This document shows positions 11,816 to 23,391 of a DNA stretch of 64,000 bases, one piece after another (positions within the stretch are counted from its first letter, which is position 1; each line of letters starts with the position of its first letter). The DNA comes from Pyrenula massariospora. Taxonomy: Eukaryota; Ascomycota; Eurotiomycetes; Pyrenulales; Pyrenulaceae. The stretch lies in the NCBI GenBank assembly GCA_021030905.1, contig JAGFMI010000031.1, positions 1 to 64,000 on the forward strand, read 5' to 3'. The position numbers and the translations under genes were made by a program. The notes below the pieces were generated by a model, which was not told where the DNA came from, made no database searches, and saw nothing but the letters and a program-made list of their open reading frames with translations.

Positions 11816-12656
11816 GCTAGCTCTCCTTGTCGCCTTCCTCGTCGTTAGAAACTCCTCAATATGCTTCTTCCCTTCTTCCGCAGTTGGGACTTTCCCAAGG
11901 CTCCCACCGCCGCTGCTGGCTAGACTCGCCCGCCGCTCCGCTGCTCCTGACGTGTAGTAGGTCGGTGGGATGTAGAATGCCGTGCTTATTTCCCAAATGT
12001 AGGCGCCTGGAGTTGGTTTGGAGGTTGTGAAGTGGGAGAAGGTTGTCGAGGTTGAAGATAGATGTGACACTCGAGAGGCATAGGTTGCTCCAAATTGGGA
12101 AGAGGGTTAAGGAATCGGCCGCGTAAAGTTTGGCGCGCCAGTGCAGGCAGATAAATTTCTGGGGAGTGAGATGCTTGCTTGGAACAGGGAGCTTCGTCAG
12201 ACGAATCGTCATCGCCCCCAGGGTTGTAGCGTAGCAAGGCTTGGCACGCGCGCGGCTCCGCTTCCGAGGCATGAGGTCGAGCTCGATAGGAAAGAGCTTT
12301 GTAAAGTGGAAAAGTCTTAGAGAACCTGTCCTGCCATGGATACAGTTGGCTATACTAAAAGTCTATTATTACAGCTTGCAATTATCTACGCAGCTTTACC
12401 AACGAACACGCAGCTAGACGATTTCCGTCAATGTTCCAAGCCCTCCATCAGCATTCAGGAGGTTAAAAGGAGCCGCGATACCCAAATCCCACCAGTTGCC
12501 CACTCGTTCCAGTTGGTCGCTATGTGGGTATCAAATGCTGCGATCATCAAATGCAGGTGCACAATATCCAACCAGCAAAGTTCTGAGTCATCATTCCCAA
12601 CCCAACGCCATGGCCATGCTATGCAATTCAAACCAAAGAAAAAACAATGCAGGTCA
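11816..12656. other. Intergenic between SLA2 start and NVJ2 stop
   Basis: This holds the SLA2 promoter and the 3' region of the next gene, both on the minus strand. The open frames at 11856-12272 on the minus strand have no domain and lie in the SLA2 upstream region. No RNA gene was seen. Confidence 0.55.
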
Positions 12657-15407
12657 TTAGCCGTCATTACCAATCGCAGCGCCTTCTTTCTCACTCATGC
12701 GAACCTCTCCCTCACGATCCTTAGATTCTGCTAGAGGCTCGATAGGATCTCTCGGCGGCAAAGGTGGACCAGATGGTTTCATGTTCTCAGGCTGCTTCTC
12801 TCCCGCTTCATCTTCCCCCTTTTCCCTGTCGAGCTGGCTGTTCTGCTCCATCTCCCCGAAAAAGCCCCCCCCCTCTTTTTTGTCCTCATTTTCTTCTACC
12901 GGTGATGGAGGCGCTGACTCCCTCGGCGCCTCAACAACCATGACCTCTTCTACAGGTAGTCCTTCGTGACTAACACCCAAGCTCTGCCGTTTTCTCCTCT
13001 CCGGTAGCGGCGGCTTATTATTTGGAGTCGTCGCTGTTGTCCCGTTTCTCTCGGGTAATTGGGGCGGAGGGACTGGTTTGCGCTTCGTTATGCTCTGCAT
13101 GTATTTTAATCCTTGTTTCTCTGGCGGAGGAAGAGGCACTCCCGGTGGTGGGAGTGGTCTTCCCCGTCCCATAGGCTGCTCGGGAGTGCCAGGCCGTCCA
13201 TTAGGCTCCAGGCTATTTGAAGTTGAGCGAGTATCGTTGCGGTTGAGCATACCCCAGCTCCATTTCTTGGCTGCGGCTGTGGCAGATCCAATGGAATTCA
13301 TAGTCTGTTTACGGTCCATGGATTTCAGAGAACCGGCCATGCTCGCAAAAGTGTTCGAGCGCTTAGGTGCCTCGAAATTCGCTGCGCTTAGATTGATATT
13401 CGAGCCGGCTGCACTAGACGGTGCCGGGGATTGATTGATGCTATGAACTGAAGGGGTTTCTGATGGCTGGCGCGAATGTTTATTCGAGTGTTGATTCAGT
13501 TGATGAGATGGGATGTTTTCCTCCATTTCGCTCAGTTTCTCCGCTAAAACCGACTCTTTTGGCGGTGAGCCCGACGGTGTACCTGGCGGAGAAGACGCAA
13601 GGGATCTGCTCGAAATTTCCATCATCGTTGACTTAGCATCCTTCCGAGGTGAAGCTTCGGCTTCACTTCGATTGTCAGCGCTGACATAGCTTGTTGTTAC
13701 CGTTGGGTTCGAGAACGACTCGGATCTCATCGCCTTTGGCGGCCTTGGCGGCAGTTTGTCAATGCTGCTAGTCGATGCCTCTGGCAGCTTCGGAGTAGAT
13801 GGCTGCGATGTCTTGCTTTTTCCCCTGGCTTTGAGCCCATTGACAGAGTGCTGGGGCGAGACTGGTAGTGTCGGCATGCTCATGACGCGCTGCTTCTCTT
13901 GCTCTGCGTGCAGGTCCTCCACCGTGTCTTCCTGCTGAATCTCCGTAGATTTTGCGGTATTTCCATCACTCTTCCAGATACCACCACGGTACTTTTGGGT
14001 GGTCGTATCAAGGAATGGAGTGTCGTCCCAATATGGCAAAACCAAAGTCTCAGCAACCGTCTTCATAATCGTGCTTTCGATAGTCCTCAGGATAATGCCA
14101 TAAGTTATTTGTCTAGAGCTGACAATCGGTTGAATGTCTAGATCAATCCTAGGCATTTCACTGAATGTGAACCAAATGCGATTGCTTGGGGGTGGTTTGA
14201 TCTTGAGATAGGCATGGCCCGAGACCTTCTTCACAACGACAGCAAGTAGCATCTCCACTTCTCTCGGTTTGAGTTTCGTCGAAATATCAATGCGAGCAGT
14301 TGCCGCGACTTCAATCTTGAAATTTCCATTGTATTCTACATCCGCTTCAAGACAGGTGTCGCCAGAGATGTTTAAATCCTTCAGATGTGGCTTTGTGAAG
14401 AAAGGCGCACCCTCTCCAGCATCGATTTTCTCCAATGCAATTCTCGTGATAAAGTTCGGCCTCTGAACTCTGGCGATTTTCTTTGTGATTTTCTTCCGTA
14501 GAAGCTGCTCCGCCTCTAGAGTCTTGTAAAGGGCTAGAAAGAGCCTATTGATCAGTGCGTTGACTGCTCTTGTCTGTAAATGCTCTTCTGAGGAATGAAG
14601 CACTTGCACTAATTTAATTATATGCTTCGTTTCGAACTGCTGTGCCGAAGGCGGTCTTCCTTCGACATCCACCAGCTTCTCTTGGTTATGTAGCATAGCA
14701 AAATAGAAGTCCTCCTTCTCAGACATGTTCTCAGAGAATAAGAAAAAAGGTGGTGGATCTGGACCTTTCTGATCCACACTTGGCCTGCGTGAAAGCCGTA
14801 TCGCATTGCGCTTTACCCAAAGCTCAGACTCTGGGATGACCTGATCACTGCCGTCATAAATGCTAATGTCGAACTGCTCCAGCGAAATAACATATAGAGG
14901 GTCCATCTGCGATTTATCCTCATAGAGCATAAGGTGACCGTGTTCCAATACCACAAAGAAGATGTTCTTAGCTCTCTTTACCGGCTTGTCATTCTCCCTC
15001 TTCGGCTCAATCGTCGGCTTCTCTCTCCTCTCAAATATGGATCGATACATGCTCTGATAGACGCTCGGGCTCTCCACAGCTATTACCTGCCCAGCTGGTG
15101 TAGTCCTCTCAGGGGGCTTGCCGTTGAGTCCCATCGGCGTATATTCTCGTGAGACAGCGAAGTATCCCGCCGCGCCATCGGCAGAATCACCTCTCCTTTG
15201 CAATTCTGCCGCAAGCTCGTCGGTGCCTGTGAGAAGGGCGACCTCGTCGTCACCGGGTCGGCGTAAAGCATCTTTTGAGGCAGTAGCAGAGTCATCGGAG
15301 GAAGACCCATGTTGTGTTGGTAAGATAAAGTAGGCATGGAGGAAAACGAGAACCAGCAGAAGCGGAACGAAGAGAAGGCCGAATACGAAGCCAAGAAGGA
15401 AGGCCAT
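12657..15407 (-). CDS. NVJ2-like ER membrane lipid-transfer protein (PH + SMP/TULIP)
   Basis: Predicted membrane-contact-site protein that carries lipids (ceramide in yeast Nvj2) between the ER and other organelles. One exon encodes about 916 residues if the ATG of MAFLLGFVFGLLFVPLLL is used; the in-frame codons upstream are not ATG. Order of parts: one N-terminal membrane segment (residues ~2-28); a PH-like region (~130-235, with FFVVLEHGHLMLYED); an SMP/TULIP domain (~255-480) with the family phrases RAVNALINRLFLALYKT and IRLDI-like strands; then a 400-residue disordered, Pro-rich tail with several PPPP and KPPLPERR stretches that could bind SH3 domains. Length and order agree with fungal Nvj2/HT-008 homologues. 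It lies tail-to-head downstream of SLA2 on the same strand. The exact organelle contact is not deducible. Confidence 0.87.
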   Translation of the reverse strand: MAFLLGFVFGLLFVPLLLVLVFLHAYFILPTQHGSSSDDSATASKDALRRPGDDEVALLTGTDELAAELQRRGDSADGAAGYFAVSREYTPMGLNGKPPERTTPAGQVIAVESPSVYQSMYRSIFERREKPTIEPKRENDKPVKRAKNIFFVVLEHGHLMLYEDKSQMDPLYVISLEQFDISIYDGSDQVIPESELWVKRNAIRLSRRPSVDQKGPDPPPFFLFSENMSEKEDFYFAMLHNQEKLVDVEGRPPSAQQFETKHIIKLVQVLHSSEEHLQTRAVNALINRLFLALYKTLEAEQLLRKKITKKIARVQRPNFITRIALEKIDAGEGAPFFTKPHLKDLNISGDTCLEADVEYNGNFKIEVAATARIDISTKLKPREVEMLLAVVVKKVSGHAYLKIKPPPSNRIWFTFSEMPRIDLDIQPIVSSRQITYGIILRTIESTIMKTVAETLVLPYWDDTPFLDTTTQKYRGGIWKSDGNTAKSTEIQQEDTVEDLHAEQEKQRVMSMPTLPVSPQHSVNGLKARGKSKTSQPSTPKLPEASTSSIDKLPPRPPKAMRSESFSNPTVTTSYVSADNRSEAEASPRKDAKSTMMEISSRSLASSPPGTPSGSPPKESVLAEKLSEMEENIPSHQLNQHSNKHSRQPSETPSVHSINQSPAPSSAAGSNINLSAANFEAPKRSNTFASMAGSLKSMDRKQTMNSIGSATAAAKKWSWGMLNRNDTRSTSNSLEPNGRPGTPEQPMGRGRPLPPPGVPLPPPEKQGLKYMQSITKRKPVPPPQLPERNGTTATTPNNKPPLPERRKRQSLGVSHEGLPVEEVMVVEAPRESAPPSPVEENEDKKEGGGFFGEMEQNSQLDREKGEDEAGEKQPENMKPSGPPLPPRDPIEPLAESKDREGEVRMSEKEGAAIGNDG

Positions 15408-15828
15408 CGAGAGGGTCTGAGAAGATATGGCGTTTCCATGGGTCACCCCGAGAGCGTTCAGTTCATTTTAAGGGCATCGACAACTTTGACCAGAGGTATT
15501 CGACGCCAGATGCCAAGTTGTTCGAGGATCGGCCAGCTGTAAAGGTCATCTCCACACGCGAGACTATTTTGGATGACCTTCTCTCCCCCGCACCCGCCGC
15601 CGGCCTCTCAGCCTCGAACGTGCTTTAACACTTGGCATGTTTACCACCTAATCGGGGGGAAATTGGTAAGAGAAAAAGTTTTTACATTATGAGGAATGTG
15701 TTTGACCCATTAATGCTGGTAGGTGGGAAAACATCCAACAGTGCCCCAAGCAGGCCACGATAACCTCCCTCGACCACAGGCGACGGACGTCAATATATTT
15801 TAATATGCCCTCCACCATCCTTTCCTCA
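15408..15828. other. Intergenic, NVJ2 promoter side
   Basis: This 421-bp gap lies between the NVJ2 start and the stop of the S28 peptidase, both on the minus strand. No gene or clear motif was recognised. Confidence 0.5.
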
Positions 15829-17301
15829 TCAGCTCTTCTCTGTAATTCCCAACCACTCCTTCAAAGTCTGCAACTCCATATTCTGTGCATCAACGACCGA
15901 CTGCTTTGAATTCCCCTCAAATGTCGGCAGTGTATCCTCCGCATGACTCATCCCACTGACCAGCACCGCTCTACTCTTCCCCCGGTCTGGGCTCGGCTGC
16001 TCTTTGTACAACCAAGTTGCGCCAAGCGCATGGTATGGATCGTACTCGCCATACGTGAAGAGAACTCTGGGCGTGTTATCAATGTCCTCAGGCGTGTAAT
16101 GATATTTCTTCGCCAGCTCTGCATCAGTAGGGAGCGACGTGAAGTTGAACTGTGTTTCGCAGGTTTTCAGGTCGGCTCCGTCGCCCGTGATTCGCGATGG
16201 GAAAATTGTCCCATTTGTGATCTCGGAAGCAGACGTTGGGTGGTACAGACATTTCAGATAAGTATAGGGTGCCATGTCGGTCTCGTCGTTTGGTCCCGTC
16301 ATATTGTAGCAGCTGTATTCGTTCGTCGTCTTATTGAGCGCAAGTTCTCGGAGACTTGCATTGAGAATTTCTTCGGGGGTAGAGGAGATAAGTGTTTGGT
16401 TAATAATCCTTGATATTACAAGGCCACCGACGTTATACTGTGCGCTATTGGCATAAGCCGTGATGATCGCCTGTCGAACGGCTTTGAGCTGTTCGGTGCT
16501 AGTAGGAGTGTAACAAAGATTAAGAGCTGTGGCGACATCCTCGGCATAGGTTGTGTCGTTGAAGAGGTGGGCTGTGGCTGGGAAGGCGTCGCGGATCTTG
16601 CTTGCCGCCGTAGCCGAATAATCTTTATACACGTTCGAACAGGCAGTGAAGTAGTCGAACTTGTAGGGATTCTGGTCGTCCTCGCCTGAGCCGATTATGG
16701 GCGCAGACCAGGCGATGGAGCCGAAGAAGGCGTCGGGGAAGTTGAGACGCATCACCGCGGAGAGGAATCCAGAGTAGGATGCTCCATGCACAATGACCTG
16801 GCTATTGTTGGTTCCGGGCACGGTGCTCTTGACAAATTTGATAAATTCAACAGCATCCGCCATGACATTTTCGAGGGTGAGGCTTTGGAATGGATTTCCT
16901 GCGTCTGTGTCGTTCGTGGGGAGACTCTCGCCAAAGAAACGATGTTGCACCGTGGCGGCGATACCGTTCATCTCCTGAGCCCATTCTGGCAGCACTGTAT
17001 CTTCCTATAGCGTGCTATAAGTATCGTACATGATGAAGGTTTGAAGAATACGTACAACACAGGTCATCGAAGCCTCCTCTCCTCCCTGGTAAAGCAGGAT
17101 GGGGCCACCCGGCTTGAAGCTATCAGTCTGGATTTGATACTGCTGATCGAAAGTAGCGTCTGCTGCAGGAACTGGATTTGCTGGAACATCGGTATGCCAT
17201 GCCTTTTGTTGGAAGAATTTGGCATCTTGACACACTTTACCCTTTGTTAAGCTGATATGCAGCAGTGTCAAAGTGAAGACGTAGAAGATAGAAATGACCA
17301 T
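15829..17301 (-). CDS. Secreted serine peptidase, family S28 (prolyl carboxypeptidase type)
   Basis: Extracellular or vacuolar serine exopeptidase that cleaves next to proline in related enzymes. Two exons, 17301-17056 and 17004-15829, are joined by a 51-nt GTACGT...ATAG intron in phase 0. The product is 473 residues, slightly short for the family (usually 480-560). A hydrophobic N-terminus (MVISIFYVFTLTLLHISLT) is a probable signal peptide. The catalytic triad can be read: Ser158 in HGASYSG, Asp404 in GEYDPYHA and His436 in GMSHAED. KPGGPILLYQGGE and RFFGES are the usual S28 blocks. Several Asn-X-Thr/Ser sites suggest N-glycosylation. Substrate is unknown. The N-terminal part before the KPGGP block is short, so an upstream exon is conceivable, but the signal peptide argues for completeness. 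Confidence 0.92.
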
Positions 17302-18791
17302 GATGAAGGTGAGAAATGAAATGGCGCGTCAAGGATGCGAAGCAATGGATCAACATGATCGGATTGACAATACTTATAACTTTGAGAACACACTTGCCTC
17401 GTTCAGTGAATCGAAGGTAGACATAAATCTTTGCATGTAGCCGAAATTGCTCGTTACATCATCCTTCAGGCCTCGTAACTATAGCTCGGATCGAGCGCAG
17501 AAGGCAGAATCAGTCACATCGCGAAAAACCTCTCTCAGCCACGCCCCGTTTCCCTGAAAGCAGCTCAGATTATCTCGACGACTATCGGGTCCTTCTTCCA
17601 TTTGCTCTTACCAGCCGGGGAGGCGCCTCTTGCGGGACAGGCCGACTAGTCTCGCTCTTCTCTGCGTAGCGACATACAGATGTCTCTCAAAGCATAAATG
17701 AAAGAGGACAAAATGGAAATGGGGGCGGAGGAAAACTTCCTACGCGAGGAAAAAGATGCGTATGAAGCCAGAGGTGACATAGTATTTTCCAGTCTTGGTA
17801 AAGTTCCAGAGCTGCTCCCGTATCGGATTGAAATGGCACTGAAGACTCATAGAAGGCACGGTATCTTTTTCGGGTAAAGCTGCGGGCGGTACAAGGTGGA
17901 CTTCGCATAACAGTAGTGGCTGAAGAGGCACGAAGGATGGAGGAAGAGGCAAAGTTGGCAGGGCTTTCAAAGATCAGCTAATCCAAAAACAGAAGACGTG
18001 GTGGACCGCAGCCCTACATCCAGGAACGGTAACATGGCTTGATGAAATGGGTTGGGTTCTTGTCCAAGGTTTGTGTGCACGCTTTAAATTCCAGGAACCA
18101 CGAGCATTGGATTTGCTTTTGTACTATATCGCAGCTAGGAGCTGCAAGGATCCTTCAAGCTCCACGATGACAGCAAGCGTTGTTCGATGTCGTCTAACTA
18201 GCCTGACATGTCCTGTATTTCTGAAAGACGAGTACGAAACCCTGTAGGTGCAAGGGTCATTCCACTCCATCAAGCAGTGTAAGTTTCCTTCTTGGTCCAT
18301 GTGAGGCGTCACAATTCCACCCTATCCTTTTTCCGTCATGAGGAGAGATGTCATCACGTTACTTATTCCGATTTGAGATGCGGATCTCCTCTTCTTAGAT
18401 ACACTACCGGTAGGCTTCGAATCCCAAAAAGGCTTGCTAATCATAGACAGCGCTGCCTTAGCAATATGAAATTATTCAAAAGCTCAAAGATCCGCGGTTG
18501 CCTCCACCTCGGCCATCTGAATCACGTCCATAAGTACCGTGCTAATTTTCGTAGCCTTAAACATTCAAGATGAACATTGGACAGGTGGCATATGCTGTCA
18601 TTCAGACAGCCAATTTTTCTTCTTGCGTCAAAAAGTCTATACTCAGTACCAGTGGCATGAGCGTCAATTGGCTACAGGCGCCAATAGATTCTCCAGGAGC
18701 AGGTCACGCAGATGTTGGGTGGAGTATGGCACCGTCAGTGATTTCAGGCAAGGACTGACGTCACCCAAACGAGATGGCAGGCTTTCCTGCT
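17302..18791. other. Intergenic, no gene recognised
   Basis: About 1.5 kb lies upstream of the S28 peptidase. Open frames on both strands are short, overlap and show no domain. The peptidase promoter must lie at the left end. Confidence 0.5.
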
Positions 18792-19216
18792 TCAGCTGAG
18801 GTAGCCTTTGTCGTATCGATAGCCTTGGGACCCCAAGGCGTCAAGGAAGCAGGCGCGGTTGACGGTGCTCGCGGCGATGAGATTAGGATCAAGGATAGCG
18901 GAGCGGACGCGGTTTGGTGCGTGAGCAGCGATCATAGTGAATGTACTCAGAGAGAGAGCAGCATTGACAAAGGCTGGGTAGTGCCACTTGGAACTGGTCG
19001 TTGCATCTTGAGAACCTATAGTAGTATGTTTATGAACACGACCTACGACGAAAGAAAGATAATTGCAGAATGGCTGCGGTGAAAGAAGAAAGTCGCTCTG
19101 GTGGAAACGACAGGCTCCTAGTACAGCCTGTAGAAGAGATCGAACTGATGCCGGTTAGGGCTTTGAGGAATCCTTGAGCTCAAGTTGCGCATCGCATTCG
19201 CTCTCAGAAACAGAGC
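18792..19216 (-). pseudogene. Possible DUF1772 (anthrone-oxygenase-like) remnant
   Basis: On the minus strand an open frame ending at 18792 reads SSKWHYPAFVNAALSLSTFT followed by an Ala/His/Pro/Asn segment. This resembles the third membrane region of DUF1772 proteins, a small family that includes anthrone oxygenases. An upstream block beginning at 19216 after a TTTTCCAG acceptor could be an earlier exon, but the frames cannot be joined cleanly and no convincing start codon or first membrane helix was found. The usual C-terminal Leu-rich helix is also altered. It could be a decayed gene, a diverged intron-rich gene or chance similarity. Confidence 0.25.
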
Positions 19217-20040
19217 CTGGAAAACAAGAAGACAAAAAAACAACACAATTGACAATACAAACCTATCTGGAATGGCGTCGCGTAGATATATGACAAGAAT
19301 TCTGAGTCCTGTTTCTAATCCAAGCTGAGATTAAATATTGGCAGACGTCCGGTTGGCCATTCTTATACTTAACGAGTTCTTTGGCAATTGTTTCTTGCAC
19401 AAAGTAGATTTAGTACAGGGCAGCCAGATCAAGACGATAAGATAACTTTGCGCACTATCAGCTCAAGCAAACAACATTCCTAGCAATCAATTTCGAAGTT
19501 ACTGGTCAAGCATCCTAGCCAGGCGCGCTAGAGGAGGTTGGCCAGTTGGTAGTATTTGGTGTTGGAGGGTGGTGCCACAGATGGTAGGACTGAACCCTTT
19601 TAACAGCGTCCAAGAGCTTTCGAGAAACACAATAGTCCTTTCGTGTCCGAAGACCGTAGAGTATGTTTCTGAAAAATTTTCCGAGTGATCCGACAAGGCA
19701 TGTTGCAAGAGCGGATTTTCTAGAACTAGTATTTTCTAACCGAATAGTGACAACTCGCGTTTCTTTTTGTTCACTTCTATTGGCTAAAACCTCTTCGAGG
19801 GGAAAATTGAAATTGGGTACGATTGTCCTCTCGCTGCTTGTAGAAATGATGTACTTACGGCAAATAAGTAGTAAACTTAAAAAAAGCATTCCATTCCGTT
19901 ATCGGCTCATTTACGAATGTATCTCTGAATTAAGTTTCACGTCTGCTTTGAGAATCCACCTCCGAGCTCCCCATATGAGATAAATTCAGTCTGCATCACG
20001 CAGTCCCGATGGCTAGTGAGATACTAATCGCCACAGAGCT
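19217..20040. other. Intergenic, no gene recognised
   Basis: This stretch includes a minus-strand open frame (19515-19889, 124 codons) with a hydrophobic start but no recognisable domain and an overlapping frame on the same strand. Nothing else was supported. The right end is the 3' flank of the annexin gene. Confidence 0.5.
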
Positions 20041-22561
20041 CTAACCGTCGCTGCTCTTGCAGAGCTCAATGCAAAACTCTCCCCATTCTGCGCCATCACC
20101 GCCCTTCTTGTCACCGATGACCATCCTCTCAATTTCCCCTTCAACTGTATGTCGGTACCGCTTTTCGTATTCTCGCTTTACTCTCTCGAGATGTTTAGGT
20201 TCCCAGTGCAAACGAACCAGGCGGGAGATGAGAAGCTCTGCACGATCTCGACCAGGCGCAGTCTCGGCGATAGCTTGATGAAGGAGTAGAGCGTCGCGCA
20301 TGGGGCGGTTGAGAGCGCCATTTAGGATGTGTGCAAGCGTTTCACCCTGGGGACTGATCAGTATCGTACCTTATGAAATTTGTGAGTAGGTCTGGGCGGT
20401 GTGCTCTTACCACAAGGTTTCGACTTTTCTCAATCATCGCCCGAGCAAAATTCTCTCGATATTTACCCTCGTACATCCTTAGCACCTCTCTCAAATGCGT
20501 ATCACTCCTCACAACAATGATGTTGATCATCGCCGTCTCTCCACCATCGCGACTAACAAGCGCTTTGTGCAAATCCTCTACATCTCTTTTCACCCTTTCC
20601 GGCTCCAGCGGTTGGCTCTCACCCATTCTCCGTTCCTCTAAAGCTAGTAAAATTGCGGTACGGAATTTATCCGCCTTGAGCTCGGCTTTCATGCACTTCT
20701 CTAGATCGTCATTGTATCGCTTGTCGCTGAAGCTATTCTTGATCTCCCAGATATCCTGGTTGCTGCGGCCAATTAGGGCTTCGATAAGGAGCTCGCGGCG
20801 TGCAGCAGAGCCTTGATACCAAACATTGGCCCAATACGCTTCGGATTCCCATCGTCCGAGAGCTGTGGCGTAGGCAGCCTTGCCCAAGTGGCCTTGGACT
20901 TTCAGCTTGATGTGCTTAGAAAGATTGATGCCTTTCCCGCCGATTTTGGCGTGGGTTTTGTACTCGTTTCGGAGTGCAAGTATATCATCGGTGGACAGGT
21001 GGGGAAGAATCTTGACCAAAGGCTTGGTGTTTACCTTGCCATGATGATTCAGAGCCTCGGCCAGAGTCTTCGCATCAGGCGCTGGGTCATAAAAGGAAAC
21101 CCGCTTCCGGGTAGCCGTAGGAGATATGACAGTGACCGAGGCTGATGATCCTCTGTGTGGAGCTTTGGGACGATCTTTTGAAGATTTGCTACCGTGTCTG
21201 TCTTGACTTGTAACTTTCATGATCTTTCCGCCGCGGACAATACGCTCATCATCAGAGTCGACTTGCTCAAGTTCTAGGTCCGAAAGGTCGCTATCATCTT
21301 TCCCAGCGATCATGAGTGGAGACGGCATGGGCGAGATCGACTGGTATGTGCCGTGATATGCTTCCAGCAACGGACTTGCTGGAGGCTTGCCGTGATGATC
21401 ATGTCCATGTCCCTGAGTCGCAACCGCTAATGTTCCAGCACCGGCTCCAGCGACAGCTAGACGACCCATGTGTGTAGGCAGATGATCAGTCGGCGGTGAC
21501 CCGTATTTGCTACGTGTTTCATGTTTGTCATGCCTGTCTGACCTAGCTGGTTTGACTTCAACATATTGCGGGTCATGGCTAGATCTATAGCTCTTCTTGT
21601 AGACTGGTTCCGGAGAGACAGTGTACTCCTTTGCGCTCTTTGACTTGTATTTTATGTTCTGATCTACCACAGCGTACTGGTACTGAGGGGGCTGTGCGTA
21701 GGAACCTGGCTGTGAGATCGAATGCGTTCGATGATGATCTGGAACATCTGTGTGCATCCTTCCATCTTCGTGATGAGGAAAAGAACCTGGAGGGGCGTAT
21801 TGGGGTTGACCGGGCTGCTGCTGATGGATCGTAGCACCGTATCCTCCAGGAGGTCGCTGTGCTGGATTGTACACTTGTTGACCATTTTCAGGCCACGGTA
21901 CATGCTGGTTCTTGGGATCAACGTAACTCATGTGTCTTGTCTGCTGGTATTCTGCAGCACCTGTCGGAGGAGCCACGTATTGACCTGGCTGTGGGTAGCC
22001 ATACGGCGGTGCTTGGCCATAGTAAGCCTGGGGTGCCTCTTTGCGGTGAGAGTGATGGCGCCGTTTCTCAGAATCGGAGGAGCTCGACGAATGGTCTCGC
22101 CTACGTGATGATTTCTTCTCCTTCTTCGATCTTTCGTCTTCGTCACTACTAGAGTACCTTTTGGACGATTTCTTGTGTGATTTCCGACCATCATCAGAAT
22201 CGCTTTCGTAGTATTTTTTCGAAGTCTTCTTGTGTCTCCCATGATCGCTTTCGGAAGACTCATCGTATCTCTTTGAGGACGACTTCTTGCGCCCTCCTCG
22301 GTCGCTATCGGACTCATCGTATTTCCGAGAGTAGGCTTTCCTGCGAGTCGCGTGATCACCATCAGACTCGTCCGAGTACGTCTTTGACGACGATTTTTTA
22401 CGTCGGTCATAATCGCTGTCTGATTCGTCGTAGTACTTCTTTGACGAAGACTTATGGACCGTTTCCCGGGTTTCTCGTGACCTTGACCGCTCCCGCCCCG
22501 AGGGGCTCTTGCTCCTACCCCGCCTGGAATCGCGCACAGTCAACATATTCGGGTCAGCCAC
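20041..22561 (-). CDS. Annexin with long charged repetitive N-terminal head (fungal ANXC4 type)
   Basis: Calcium/phospholipid-binding annexin. Two exons, 22561-20411 and 20346-20041, are joined by a 64-nt GTAAGA...CCAG intron in phase 0, giving 818 residues. The junction restores the sequence KSRNLV-GETLAHILNG. Residues ~1-170 form an Arg/Lys/Ser/Asp-rich head with about six copies of a motif like KKSSSKxYDESDSD, each with a variable spacer. Residues ~170-480 are Pro/Gln/Tyr-rich and disordered. The C-terminal ~330 residues carry annexin repeats (HLSTDDILALRNEYKTHAK, LIEALIGRSNQDIWEIKNSF, MRDALLLHQAIAE). Canonical type-II Ca sites (GxGTD) are not obvious, so membrane binding may be calcium-weak. 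Length and architecture match the long-headed annexins known from Aspergillus and relatives. Many Ser-Asp-Glu stretches look like casein-kinase-2 targets. Confidence 0.88.
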
Positions 22562-23391
22562 TTAAAGCAGTCGCATGGAGAGAGAAAAAAGATCCAAGGG
22601 TAAACGGCGCTGAATGTGGTGAAAGGATGCAATTTCTCGGGCAAGGCAAAGCGATTGAATCCTGAGATTGGCGTGAGGTGGGACAGAGGAAGCTCGTCGA
22701 CGGCCCAAGTGGTCGTAGCTGAGTCTAACGGGAGGATTGAGCCGCACGAGCACAGGGGACTGGCAACTCAATTGCTCCGTCTACGAGCCATGGCGCATGA
22801 ATGCCCTCGTTACAGGTGGAGATAGTCGCGCAAGCACCCCAGAGCGCCCCAATGAGATCCATGCACCACCTGGCTTAGGGTTGCGGGACCGTAAGCAGCG
22901 GGCATGAGGCGCCCGATTCCTATCATGGAGACGGCGGAAGATCTGCGCTACAATGCTTCATTCTGGCCAAGATAGAACAGGAAAAAGGACTTTTGCACAG
23001 CTCGTGTTTCATTCCTTTAAACTCTGGATAAAGAAGATATGTACAATAAACCTAATCTGTGTCCATCGAGAAGAGAGAAACAGTTCATGCCCCGCCATTG
23101 TCCTGGTGCGTTGGAAGCAAGGGGCTACCTTTGCATGCGAAAGGGGGATCATAAATGTAGAAAATGGGGACAAACCACCCAAAGAAAAGACCTCCTCCAC
23201 CCGAGAAAATAGATCAGAACCATGCTGCTCCTATACACTTTATTCTCATGATGTTCGGGACTTGCCATCTCGGATGGGCCCCTTTCAAAATAGGTCGGTT
23301 TTTTCATTTTGGCCATAACCTCGGAATTTGTCGGCTGCTCATGGCAGCTCAGAATCGAAAGTTTGTTATTCATCAATAATACAACCACCCG
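22562..23391. other. Intergenic between annexin start and septin stop
   Basis: About 830 bp holds the annexin promoter (minus strand) and the 3' region of the septin gene. No domain-bearing frame or RNA gene was seen. Confidence 0.5.

Noticed and set aside
18405-18440. TTCGAATCCC word suggesting a tRNA T-arm
   Set aside because: No matching acceptor stem, D-arm or anticodon arm around it. No tRNA was supported anywhere in the window.
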